DNA of 28,069 bases from an uncultured Chromatiaceae bacterium (GTDB taxonomy: Bacteria > Pseudomonadota > Gammaproteobacteria > Enterobacterales > Alteromonadaceae), in the NCBI GenBank assembly GCA_946482615.1, contig CAMLSF010000031.1:1-28069 (forward strand). The letters run 5' to 3'. The notes under the pieces were generated by a model. The model was given only the letters and a program-made list of their open reading frames with translations. It searched no databases and was not told the origin of the DNA. The position numbers and the translations under genes are program-made. This document shows, one piece after another, positions 19,524 to 27,006 of this stretch (positions are counted from its first letter, which is position 1; each line of letters begins with the position of its first letter).

Positions 19524-21850
19524 ACGTCAGCCTCTTGTTCGAACCATTCCGGGCTCTTGTCAGCAAATTGCTGCAGCCATTCGGTGAAAAGCTCTGAGGT
19601 TAAAGGTTTAGAGAAAAAATAACCCTGTACTTTATCGCATTGATAATGCTGTAATTTTGCCAGGCCAGCCAGATTTTCCAGCCCTTCAGCTGTCACCTTT
19701 AAGCCTAAACTATGAGCCAGCTGAGTGGTGGCACTGACAATCAGCGCGTCATCCTGATTGTGTTCAATGTCTTTGATAAAAGCACGGTCGATTTTCACTT
19801 CATGTACAGGCAACTGTTTTAAATAAGCTAACGAAGACTGTCCTGTACCAAAGTCATCAATGGCCAGTTCAATCCCCATATCACGCAGTTGGGTTAAAAT
19901 CTGGATCACACGTTTGGGATCCTGCATTACAGCGCCTTCTGTCACCTCTAAAGCTAAGGCAGACGAGGGCAGATGATAGAGTTGCAACAAGGCCGCAATG
20001 TCAGCCGGTAGTTGTGGATTGGTCAGATCATGGGCTGATAAGTTAACGGCCACAGTAATTTTTTTACCTTGCTGATACCAAAGCGCCAGCTGAGCGACCA
20101 CAGTGTTCAGCATCCATTCGGTGACCAGTGCAATATTGCCGGAGTGCTCAGCTAATTTAATAAATTCATCCGGTGGCACAAAACCCAGTTCAGGGTGGAC
20201 CCAACGAATCAAGGCTTCAGCAGAGTGGCAAGATTTCCGGCCCAGTTCCACTTTCGGCTGATACACCACAAACAACTGGTTTTGCTGTAAGGCGCAAGGC
20301 AAGTCACGCAAAATAGTCAGCTCACGCTGATGGCTTTCGTCCTGGCCCTGCTGATAAAACGCCACTAAACCGGGTTGTTGTCTGGCATGGTTCAGTGCTA
20401 TATCCAGCCGCCGGATCGCATCATTCGCATGCACTGTACCTGGCGCAATATTATAGGCTCCGACGGACACCTTCAGGCTCAGCGATGAATCTGCCAGCAA
20501 GTAGCCTGAATGCAGTTGCTGTTTTAGTTGCTCTAAGTGCACGGCAGAAAAATGCTGGTTGTACAAAAGTAAAAACTCATCACCACCCAGACGGGCGGCT
20601 AACAAAGGTTCAGGCTGCAGTTGAGCTAAACGTTGGGCCATTTGCTGCAATAACGCATCGCCATTGGTAAAGCCCAGAGCATCATTGATATGACGGAAAT
20701 TTTTGATATTCAGCAGCAACAAGCCAACATCTTCGGTTGGTAACAGCTCAGCAAGTTTACGCTCTGCGGCGCCACGGGTTTTTAATCCGGTCAGGGAATC
20801 ATGTTCGGCCTGATACAAAAGTTCGGCCTCACGATTGCGTATATCCAGCTGCATTTTTTGCAGGGTGTTGCCCAATAAACCAATTTCCCCTTTGGCTGCA
20901 GGCAAAGCTGTTGTGGCAAGACCCTGACCTATCTGGCTGGCGAAGTCCGATAATAAACGCAAAGGCTGGGTGATACTGCGGGCTATCACAAAAGCCAGCA
21001 ACAGGGCCAGGGTTAAACTTAAACCAAAAATAACCAGCAATTGTTGCCGGATTTGCTGATAACTTTCCTGCCAGCGGGAGCTGGGATAATGCAACACAGC
21101 CCAAAGTAATTGCTGCTTGTCTAATGCCAAAGCCAAAGATAAAAACTGGTCTTCATTACTGCTGAATGGCTGCTGCTTTGTCTCCACCAGACTGGGTAAT
21201 AAAGGCAATAAACTTTGTTGGGTCTGGCTGTCCAGGGTGGAATGCAGGGTTTGATTGCCTCTGTCACTGTTGGTGGTAAAACTGATATCCAGATCGGTGA
21301 TGCCTTTGATTTGTTCAGCCAGTTGCCTATTTAAACTAAAACCCATACCCACCCAGGCAATAGTTTGTGGTGCTTTCACCGGAACAAGAACCAGTTGATA
21401 AGAATTACCTGCCAACACCAGAATATCGTTTACTGTGGAGGATTGGCTGCCTTTGCTTTGCAAAAATACAGGTTTAACATCTTTATTGGTTAAATCAGTG
21501 CTGGTACTGGCGAGTAAATCTCCCGAGGGGGACATTAGCAACACCAGATCGGCATGCACTCTGCTGCCATGATTTTCCAGCACAGATAAAATTGTTTCCT
21601 GCTCTGCTGTGGCTACAGCCCTTCTGAAAGCGAAATCGCTGGCGAGTATACTGACTGAGCTGGTGAGCTGGCTTGCTCTGTTATCCAGAGCCTGCAAAAA
21701 CACATTGGCGGCGACTTTCAGTACTTGTTGTGCCTGCTGCTCACTGTCTTTTTTCATGGTATTTAAAGTGGCCAGACCGCTGGCTAAAGCCAGAATAGTC
21801 AGCAAGCTGATAAGCGAAACAACCAATCTGCTACGTAATGAATCGAACAT
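19520..21850 (-). CDS. Membrane GGDEF-EAL protein, probable c-di-GMP phosphodiesterase
   Basis: The 776-residue product has membrane segments at about 10-30 and 270-291 that flank a periplasmic sensor region of CACHE-like size. HAMP, GGDEF and EAL domains follow. The GGDEF motif itself is intact (422-426), but the usual metal-ligand Asp of DxDxF is replaced (LNIKNF, N381) and no RxxD inhibitory site precedes it, so cyclase activity is doubtful. The EAL domain keeps its catalytic set: EAL at 545-547, VNLSA, LEVTE, DDFGTG at 665-670, VKID, TAEGLE and VQGYFF. It is therefore probably a phosphodiesterase modulated by GTP and a periplasmic signal. I start at the ATG at 21850 (GAGGT five bases before), not the GTG at 21874. 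It leads the operon with DUF3034 and the globin. Confidence 0.93.
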   Translation of the reverse strand: MFDSLRSRLVVSLISLLTILALASGLATLNTMKKDSEQQAQQVLKVAANVFLQALDNRASQLTSSVSILASDFAFRRAVATAEQETILSVLENHGSRVHADLVLLMSPSGDLLASTSTDLTNKDVKPVFLQSKGSQSSTVNDILVLAGNSYQLVLVPVKAPQTIAWVGMGFSLNRQLAEQIKGITDLDISFTTNSDRGNQTLHSTLDSQTQQSLLPLLPSLVETKQQPFSSNEDQFLSLALALDKQQLLWAVLHYPSSRWQESYQQIRQQLLVIFGLSLTLALLLAFVIARSITQPLRLLSDFASQIGQGLATTALPAAKGEIGLLGNTLQKMQLDIRNREAELLYQAEHDSLTGLKTRGAAERKLAELLPTEDVGLLLLNIKNFRHINDALGFTNGDALLQQMAQRLAQLQPEPLLAARLGGDEFLLLYNQHFSAVHLEQLKQQLHSGYLLADSSLSLKVSVGAYNIAPGTVHANDAIRRLDIALNHARQQPGLVAFYQQGQDESHQRELTILRDLPCALQQNQLFVVYQPKVELGRKSCHSAEALIRWVHPELGFVPPDEFIKLAEHSGNIALVTEWMLNTVVAQLALWYQQGKKITVAVNLSAHDLTNPQLPADIAALLQLYHLPSSALALEVTEGAVMQDPKRVIQILTQLRDMGIELAIDDFGTGQSSLAYLKQLPVHEVKIDRAFIKDIEHNQDDALIVSATTQLAHSLGLKVTAEGLENLAGLAKLQHYQCDKVQGYFFSKPLTSELFTEWLQQFADKSPEWFEQEADV

Positions 21851-21965
21851 TTGACCTCGTTGTGGCAGCAGCACCTGAATGCTGTCATAGTAGATAAAAA
21901 AGAAAATGCTGAGTAGCCCAAAACTGTGCGCTCAAATAGCATAAGTGAAAAGCGAAGGTCTGGAT

Positions 21966-22100
21966 ATGTCTTTTAAAACCTTAGCAATAAGTTGGTATGC
22001 ACTCAACTCCAAAGCAGCAGAACCAAAGAAAAACCTGATTATTCAACTTCGTAGTATGGCTGGGGCTCACAAAAAACAGCCTGGGAGGATCTGTGCATGA
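21966..22100 (+). CDS. Candidate 44-residue small protein coupled to the patatin gene
   Basis: ATG at 21966 has GAAGG seven bases upstream. The frame stays open for 44 codons and ends in a TGA that shares ATGA with the start of the patatin autotransporter gene. The peptide begins MSFKTLAISWYALNSKAAEP and is basic in its second half (KK, R, HKK, R), with one cysteine near the end and no signal peptide or membrane segment. I recognise no family. The binding site and the exact stop-start overlap suggest real translation, either as a small protein or as a leader that couples ribosomes into the next gene. Its last bases encode the patatin gene's own binding site (GGGAGG at 22082-22087). Confidence 0.5.
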   Translation: MSFKTLAISWYALNSKAAEPKKNLIIQLRSMAGAHKKQPGRICA

Positions 22101-24373
22101 AGGCAAAGTGGCTGCTGTGGTTATGGATGATCTTGTGCACAGACCTGTCTTTTGCGACTGAAGCTGAAGTTCAGCAAGGGTTGCCTTGTGCCAAAGTAAA
22201 AAACCGTCCTTGTATTGCCCTGGTATTAGGGGGCGGCGGAGCCCGGGGAGGGGCTCATCTGGGGGTGATCCGTCAGTTAGAGCAACAAGCTATCCCTGTA
22301 GATCTGATCGTAGGAACCAGCATAGGGGCTTTTATTGGCGGCCTGTATGCGACAGGTCACAGTCCGGATGAAATTCAGCATATTCTGGACCATCTGGAAT
22401 GGAGTACAGGTTTTCGCGATAAAGTGCACCGGGATGAAATGCCGGTGCGGCGTAAACAGCAACAGGACGATTATCCGATCCGACTGGGTCTGGGTTTAGA
22501 CAGCTCAGGCATAAAAATTCCAAAAGGGGTGCTGTTAGGTCAGGCTATGGCCGAGTTGATTTTAGAAGCTTATGGTGCACAGCTCAATCACAGCCATTTT
22601 GATCAATTGCCTATCCCGTTTCGTGCTGTGGCTGCGGACCTAACCAACAGAGAAACTGTGGTGATGAGTCAGGGTAGTCTGCTGCAAGCCGTACAGGCTT
22701 CTATGTCTATTCCCGGTGTCGTCAGGCCGATGGAACTGAATGGCCGGGTGCTGGTTGATGGTGGAGTGGCTAATAATTTGCCTGTCAGTATCGCCAGAGA
22801 CTTAGGAGCTGATCGGATTATTGCAGTGGCTATTGATGCGCCTTTGTTAAATAAAGAGCAGTTAGACTCGGCATTTGCGGTCACGGATCAACTCACTAAT
22901 TTTTTAGTCCGACAGGTGGTGGAGCAGCAAATTACTTTGTTGGGACCTGAAGATTTGTTGCTTAGCCCGAATGTGGCGCAGATAGGCACTCTGGATTTTG
23001 ATAAGTTACCAGCTTCTGTCGAAGCCGGCCGGCTAAGTGCGGAGCAACAGAGTAAAGCTTTGGCCAGCTTTGCTTATCCGGACCAGTATCCGGACTGGCT
23101 GGCGGCGCACAGAGCAAAACAAGAGCGCAGTATAAAGGTGGATCATATTGAGCTGGATAATCAAAGTTTATTATCTGACGAGGTACTGTTGCACCGGCTG
23201 GCGCTAAAAGAAGGCCAAAGTTACGACAGTAAAAAGCTAAAAGAAGGTCTGCGCCAGGTGTATGGAGTCGATACGCTGGAGCGGGTGTCATTGCAGTTGG
23301 AACAAAATAAACAAGGCGAAGACACCAGTTTGAAAGTGCGGGCTGTAGAAAAAAGTTGGGGGCCTGGTTACTTAAATTTCCGTTTTACTATGGAAGACGA
23401 TTTCCGTAACAACAGATATTACCAACTGGCGGCCTCTTATACCTACACCAACATCACACAACTTGGTGCTGAGTGGCATAATGAACTGGCGCTCGGCACA
23501 GATAAACGCATTAGTTCGGAGCTGTATTGGCCTGTTTTTACGCCTGCTACTTTTGTCAGTGCCCAGGTTCAGCGGGAAAATACCGTTCTGGTATTGGAAG
23601 ATGCTGATGGCTTATCTTTAGGTGATTTATCCAATAAAGAAACTTCCCTGACGGCAAAAGCGGGCTGGAACTTGTCTGATCATGCCAGGCTTAGCTCAGG
23701 TTGGACTGACAAGGATGGCTATTTTCGTATCCCAGGATCAGGGGTTGAAGATTTAGGTTTTGATCGGCTGAGGTATAAGCGTGAAGGACCAATGGTGGAC
23801 TTTGTTTGGGACAGATTGGATAACCCAGCCTTTCCAAGCCGGGGTTTTCGAATCGGTGCTAACTGGCAATGGTTGGACGACAATGCGCTTGGACAAACAA
23901 ACCGCAGTCGCAGCCACTCGGTGGAAGTACAGGCTGCCCGTAGTTTTTCTGAGCGGCATATACTGCGCACACGCTGGCGTTTTGAAGATTATACGCCAGG
24001 CGATCCGCTTGTTGCTGTTGAGCAGTTTTCGCTGGGAGGCTTATTAAATCTGTCGGGTTATCCAAAAAACTATTTGTTTGGCAGTGAAGTTAAATTTGGC
24101 AGCCTGGTGTACTTATACAAAATGAGTGAAAACAGATTCAGCGTATTTAACTCCCCCTTTTATCTGGGAGCTTCGCTTGAGAGAGGGCAAGTACATGGCA
24201 ATATGATCCGGGTCGAAAGTCTGGCTAATGAAACGGATTGGATTTGGGCCAGTAGCCTGTTTGCCGGCTGGGACAGTCCTTTTGGTCCTGTGTATCTGGG
24301 ATATGGCAGAGCAGAAGATGATGTGAATGGTACGGCGTACCGCTACTACTTATCGCTTGGGCAAAATTTTTAG
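22097..24373 (+). CDS. Patatin-like phospholipase autotransporter (type Vd, PlpD-like)
   Basis: The 758-residue product has a signal peptide (cleavage after about residue 20, LSFA) and a patatin lipase domain at about 38-330. The lipase domain carries the oxyanion loop GGGGARGGAHLG, nucleophile motif GTSIG (S75) and DGG with D221 as the catalytic aspartate. A single POTRA-like domain lies at about 345-415, followed by a 16-strand-size beta-barrel ending in aromatic F, the BAM recognition signal. This is the layout of PlpD of Pseudomonas aeruginosa, whose lipase is displayed at the outer membrane. GGGAGG sits just before the ATG, and a 44-codon ORF overlaps the start by ATGA. Confidence 0.93.
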   Translation: MKAKWLLWLWMILCTDLSFATEAEVQQGLPCAKVKNRPCIALVLGGGGARGGAHLGVIRQLEQQAIPVDLIVGTSIGAFIGGLYATGHSPDEIQHILDHLEWSTGFRDKVHRDEMPVRRKQQQDDYPIRLGLGLDSSGIKIPKGVLLGQAMAELILEAYGAQLNHSHFDQLPIPFRAVAADLTNRETVVMSQGSLLQAVQASMSIPGVVRPMELNGRVLVDGGVANNLPVSIARDLGADRIIAVAIDAPLLNKEQLDSAFAVTDQLTNFLVRQVVEQQITLLGPEDLLLSPNVAQIGTLDFDKLPASVEAGRLSAEQQSKALASFAYPDQYPDWLAAHRAKQERSIKVDHIELDNQSLLSDEVLLHRLALKEGQSYDSKKLKEGLRQVYGVDTLERVSLQLEQNKQGEDTSLKVRAVEKSWGPGYLNFRFTMEDDFRNNRYYQLAASYTYTNITQLGAEWHNELALGTDKRISSELYWPVFTPATFVSAQVQRENTVLVLEDADGLSLGDLSNKETSLTAKAGWNLSDHARLSSGWTDKDGYFRIPGSGVEDLGFDRLRYKREGPMVDFVWDRLDNPAFPSRGFRIGANWQWLDDNALGQTNRSRSHSVEVQAARSFSERHILRTRWRFEDYTPGDPLVAVEQFSLGGLLNLSGYPKNYLFGSEVKFGSLVYLYKMSENRFSVFNSPFYLGASLERGQVHGNMIRVESLANETDWIWASSLFAGWDSPFGPVYLGYGRAEDDVNGTAYRYYLSLGQNF

Positions 24374-24440
24374 CCAAAAGTAAAAGCTAAGGCTGGCAGT
24401 GGAGAGGCGGGTAAGTTATTGCAACACTAGCCTGCTCCAG

Positions 24441-24480
24441 GCTGGGTTGCACCACTGCAACACAAACCCGGCTGTTTAAT
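24441..24480 (+). terminator. Possible terminator after the patatin gene
   Basis: GCTGGGTT (24441-24448) pairs with AACCCGGC (24465-24472), eight pairs including one G-T that is a wobble only on the plus strand, followed by TGTTTAAT. Overlapping smaller stems exist (AGCCTG/CAGGCT at 24429-24443, GTTGCA/TGCAAC at 24446-24461). The U-tract is poor. Confidence 0.3.
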
Positions 24481-24491
24481 CAACAGGTGCA

Positions 24492-24950
24492 TTAACTTTG
24501 TTCTTCAGTGAGTTTTTTTGCGCCTTCTTTTATCAGCTGTTCTTTTTGTTTTTGCAGTATCTCTAACTGAGCCTTCTCCGCGTCGCTCAGCTCACCTTCT
24601 TTATTGGCCAGGGCTTCAATTTTCTCTTCTATTTCTTCCAGCTTTTTCCTGTCAACACCCATTTTGGCATCCAGCACTTGCTGCATCATTTTTGTCAGGC
24701 GATCTGGCTCTTTTAACTGGTCAGTTTTTTCTTGGTTTTGTTCAGCCGGCTCCTCTGATTTGGACATGGAACCGTTACTGTTTTTTGCCAAATGCTGATA
24801 GGTCATGTCGGGCTCTTGTTGGCCGCTGGATAAACTGACTTTGTCGGCATAAGGATCGTCAATAAATACTTTGTCTTTGCCAAAAGATGGCGATTTAAAC
24901 AACTGGCCATCTAGTCCAAGGGAGGCGGTTACACCAGAAATATTGAACAT
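24492..24950 (-). CDS. Hypothetical charged coiled-coil protein
   Basis: The 152-residue product is soluble-looking, without signal peptide or membrane helix. An N-terminal stretch (MFNISGVTASLGLDGQLFK) and a segment with ADKVSLSSGQ are followed by a low-complexity E/Q/K/S region and, from about residue 85, a strongly predicted coiled coil (repeating EEIEEKIEALANKEGELSDA, then QLEILQKQKEQL). The ATG has AGGAG five bases before it, so the gene is probably real. I do not recognise a family. It is convergent with the patatin gene and lies 172 bases downstream of the GlxA-type regulator on the same strand, with a terminator-like hairpin between, so it is probably transcribed on its own. Confidence 0.7.
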   Translation of the reverse strand: MFNISGVTASLGLDGQLFKSPSFGKDKVFIDDPYADKVSLSSGQQEPDMTYQHLAKNSNGSMSKSEEPAEQNQEKTDQLKEPDRLTKMMQQVLDAKMGVDRKKLEEIEEKIEALANKEGELSDAEKAQLEILQKQKEQLIKEGAKKLTEEQS

Positions 24951-25055
24951 ATGATTCTCCTGAGCTTTATGCAGTGGTCATGTGCCTGACCTGTTGCTTA
25001 AAGAGGAGCAAATTTGGTGCCAATCTTATTTCGCTTAAACACACAGCAAAATGCG

Positions 25056-25091
25056 AAAAGAACGGCAAGAGTGCGGCAAGAACCGGCCGTT
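25056..25091 (-). terminator. Possible terminator after the GlxA-type regulator
   Basis: AACGGC (25061-25066) pairs with GCCGTT (25086-25091) and on the minus strand is followed by CTTTTCGC, a short U-tract. The loop contains two direct copies of CGGCAAGA sharing the stem base. The 24951-25122 gap otherwise holds only the binding site and presumed promoter of the coiled-coil gene. Confidence 0.35.
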
Positions 25092-25122
25092 TTTAACATC
25101 TTTTTACATAAAGGCTGCCGCT

Positions 25123-26085
25123 TTACACCTTTGTAAGTGAAGACAGCGGGCTACAACTAAACTGACGTTGGTATTGACGGGGACTGATCCCCAGTTGTTT
25201 CTGAAATTGCTGGCGCAAGTTTAACGATGAACCAAAGCCTGTCAGGTCACTAATTTGTTCAATGGAATGCTGACCTTGTTCCAGATAGTGCTGTACCAGT
25301 TGCAACCTCTGCTGCAGCAGCCACTGTAGCGGGCTGAGCCCGGTACTGGCTTTAAAATGCCGGTCGAAACTCCGTCTGGACATACCGGCTTTATCGGCCA
25401 GTTGTTCAATAGCTAAAGGTTTATTTAAATTTAATAAAGCCCAGTCCATAGTGGCACTGAGTAAATTGGTTTTTTTCTGCAAAGGCTGTGCGACAAACTG
25501 GGCTTGTCCACCTTCACGGTGAGCGGAAATTACAGCTCTTTTGGCGACCTGATTGGCGATTTCAAACCCAAAATCCCGCCGAATAACGGCTAAGCCTAGA
25601 TCCAATGCGGCAGCACTGCCTGCTGAGCAGCCAATCTGGCCGTCAAAACAATAAAGTACATTTTGCTGATAACGGCTGTCCGGATAACGGCGTTGAAACT
25701 CATCAGCATAACGCCAATGCGTAGTGGCAGCTTTGCCTTTGAGCACCCCAAGTTCCGCCAGTAAAAAAGCTCCTGAGCAAAAGGAAATCAGCCTTACGCC
25801 ACGCTGATAGGCCGCCAGCAGCTGTGCTCGCAGCTCTTCCGGTGGTTCCGGTTCTGACACAGACCAGTTGGGGATCAGAATAGTATCGTACCGGGTTAAA
25901 TCCTGAACCTGTGGCACCAGTAATTGCAGGCCACCTGTTGCCATCAAAGGCCCGGGGTGGAAACTGATCAGCTCGGTTTGATACCAGTCCGGGTATTCTG
26001 GCCGGCTTAAGGCAAATAACTCGGAGGCACAACCCAGCTCAAAGGTTGCTACAGAAGGGCCCAATAAAATAGCGACTTGATGCAT
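25123..26085 (-). CDS. GlxA-type AraC-family transcriptional regulator with DJ-1/PfpI domain
   Basis: The 320-residue product joins an N-terminal class I glutamine amidotransferase-like (DJ-1/PfpI) domain at about 1-190 to a C-terminal AraC-type double helix-turn-helix at about 215-310. C103 lies in the elbow SFCSGAFLLAELG. The DNA-binding part shows LADKAGMSRRSFDRHFK and then the second helix-turn-helix QISDLTGFGSSLNLRQQF. Domain order and length are typical of GlxA regulators, whose ligands are mostly unknown. I start at the ATG at 26085 (CGGAG seven bases upstream); the frame extends 43 codons further without a good start. It is divergent from the rhodanese gene across 145 bp, the usual place for a regulated partner. 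TGGCTG and CAGCCA form a distant inverted pair in that gap. Confidence 0.88.
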   Translation of the reverse strand: MHQVAILLGPSVATFELGCASELFALSRPEYPDWYQTELISFHPGPLMATGGLQLLVPQVQDLTRYDTILIPNWSVSEPEPPEELRAQLLAAYQRGVRLISFCSGAFLLAELGVLKGKAATTHWRYADEFQRRYPDSRYQQNVLYCFDGQIGCSAGSAAALDLGLAVIRRDFGFEIANQVAKRAVISAHREGGQAQFVAQPLQKKTNLLSATMDWALLNLNKPLAIEQLADKAGMSRRSFDRHFKASTGLSPLQWLLQQRLQLVQHYLEQGQHSIEQISDLTGFGSSLNLRQQFQKQLGISPRQYQRQFSCSPLSSLTKV

Positions 26086-26230
26086 GCGATTGCTCCGGTT
26101 TTGCCTGATGGCTGGATTTGGCTTAATACTAACATATTGTGTCTTTTCAGCCAGTGGTGAGGGCTGTCTAAGCAAAGTAAAGTGCAGGTGAATGTCATCC
26201 GTTACACAACACACTGATTAAGGAATCGTT

Positions 26231-26626
26231 ATGTCATCTATGGTTTCCAGGCCCACAGCAGCGGGCTCAGAACAAGCTATTGCCCACTTTAGTTCTTTAT
26301 TGCAGTTTGAAACGGACTGCTGGGATGTGCATCATGCCATCAGCAATAAGCGGCAGGATTTTGTTCTGCTGGATGTGCGGGGCGAGGCTGCTTATGCGCA
26401 AGGCCATTTGCCAGAAGCTGTACTTTTTCCTCACAGCAGAATTTCTGCAGAGAGTCTGGCCGGGTACCCGGCAGGCACTTTATTTGTGGTGTACTGCGCA
26501 GGGCCTCATTGCAACGGCGCTGATAAAGCGGCGCTGAAACTGGCGCAACTGCACAGGCCTGTGAAAAAAATGATAGGTGGAGTCACAGGCTGGCTGGATG
26601 AGGGGTTTAGTCTGGTCTTTGAATAA
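26231..26626 (+). CDS. Single-domain rhodanese-like sulfurtransferase
   Basis: The 131-residue product has a rhodanese domain from about residue 25: VLLDVRGEAAYAQGHLPEAV and the active-site loop VYCAGPHCNGADKAA, where C89 is the likely persulfide-carrying residue and C94 a second cysteine in the same loop. The end GGVTGWLDEGF is the usual C-terminal rhodanese motif. It may move sulfane sulfur to thiols or act in detoxification; the acceptor cannot be told from sequence. AAGGA lies upstream of the ATG. The divergent GlxA-type regulator probably controls it. Confidence 0.9.
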   Translation: MSSMVSRPTAAGSEQAIAHFSSLLQFETDCWDVHHAISNKRQDFVLLDVRGEAAYAQGHLPEAVLFPHSRISAESLAGYPAGTLFVVYCAGPHCNGADKAALKLAQLHRPVKKMIGGVTGWLDEGFSLVFE

Positions 26627-26662
26627 AAGGCGCTCTATCACTTCGGCTGAGTAGTTTAAAGC

Positions 26663-26696
26663 AAAAAAAAGAGGGAGAACCACCAGGGTTTCCCTC
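26663..26696 (-). terminator. Strong minus-strand intrinsic terminator with no gene upstream of it
   Basis: GAGGGA (26671-26676) pairs with TCCCTC (26691-26696) and AACC (26678-26681) with GGTT (26687-26690): a 10-bp stem with one bulged G and a 5-base loop. The eight A at 26663-26670 become eight U directly after the stem on the minus strand. The plus-strand side is ACAAAAA, not a U-tract. No minus-strand gene lies to its right within the window. Confidence 0.75.
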
Positions 26697-26912
26697 ACAA
26701 AAATCCAGGACAATCCAGAGAGTTAAAGCAACAGTTCTATCCTAATTAATTGAAGTTGCGGCAAGGCGACCAGCTATAAAATCCCATGAGCAAGACTATG
26801 GGGTTGGAGCTTTATAGCGCAGACAACACAGCTGCAGCTTCAAGTAAGACGGATATAGACAGGGTCCGCACTTAACTGGGAATTATTATCCTGTGACTCC
26901 GTGGCATATTTA
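26663..26912 (-). ncRNA. Candidate structured small RNA in the 26627-27006 gap
   Basis: This 380-bp gap has no convincing protein gene. It is bounded on the minus strand by a promoter-like pair (26920-26947) and a strong terminator (26663-26696), giving a transcript of about 250 bases. Between them lies a long imperfect palindrome with nested stems: CAGGA/TCCTG (26706/26889), AGTTAA/TTAACT (26721/26872), TCTATCC/GGATATAGA (26736/26851), a 13-bp stem 26750-26762 with 26831-26843, GCTATAAA/TTTATAGC (26773/26811) and ATCCCAT/ATGGGGT (26781/26798). Several pairs are G-T on the plus strand, so the fold is better on that strand, while promoter and terminator favour minus. Strand is therefore open; a plus-strand leader of the next gene is the alternative. 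I match it to no known RNA family. Confidence 0.35.
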
Positions 26913-26919
26913 TGACAAC

Positions 26920-26947
26920 TTGATAAAGCTTTCGCGACACTTGCCAA
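26920..26947 (-). promoter_or_regulatory. Candidate minus-strand promoter for the small RNA
   Basis: On the minus strand TTGGCA (26942-26947) is followed after 16 bases by TATCAA (26920-26925), five and four matches to the sigma-70 consensus. Transcription would begin near 26912 and run to the terminator ending at 26663. Confidence 0.3.
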
Positions 26948-27006
26948 GCGGGTAGCTTTGCGGTTGACTGTGAGCATCAGCCATCTGGTCAGGTTCGGAG
27001 TAGTGG

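Noticed and set aside
22962..24065. Minus-strand ORFs of 68-109 codons opposite the patatin autotransporter
   Set aside because: Antisense shadows of a complete gene; no motifs or start signals.
26163..26214. Longer N-terminus of the GlxA-type regulator, beginning up to 43 codons earlier
   Set aside because: The extension would occupy most of the divergent promoter region and does not resemble the DJ-1 fold; the ATG at 26085 has a good binding site.
26786..26875. A 29-codon plus-strand ORF inside the palindrome of the 26627-27006 gap
   Set aside because: No ribosome-binding site at a usable distance, and its start codon is buried in a predicted stem; chance ORFs of this size are common.
26706..26893. 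6S RNA or a retron-type msr-msd RNA
   Set aside because: The shape is 6S-like, but I see no conserved 6S sequence and no zapA/ygfA neighbour. No reverse transcriptase gene is present for a retron.
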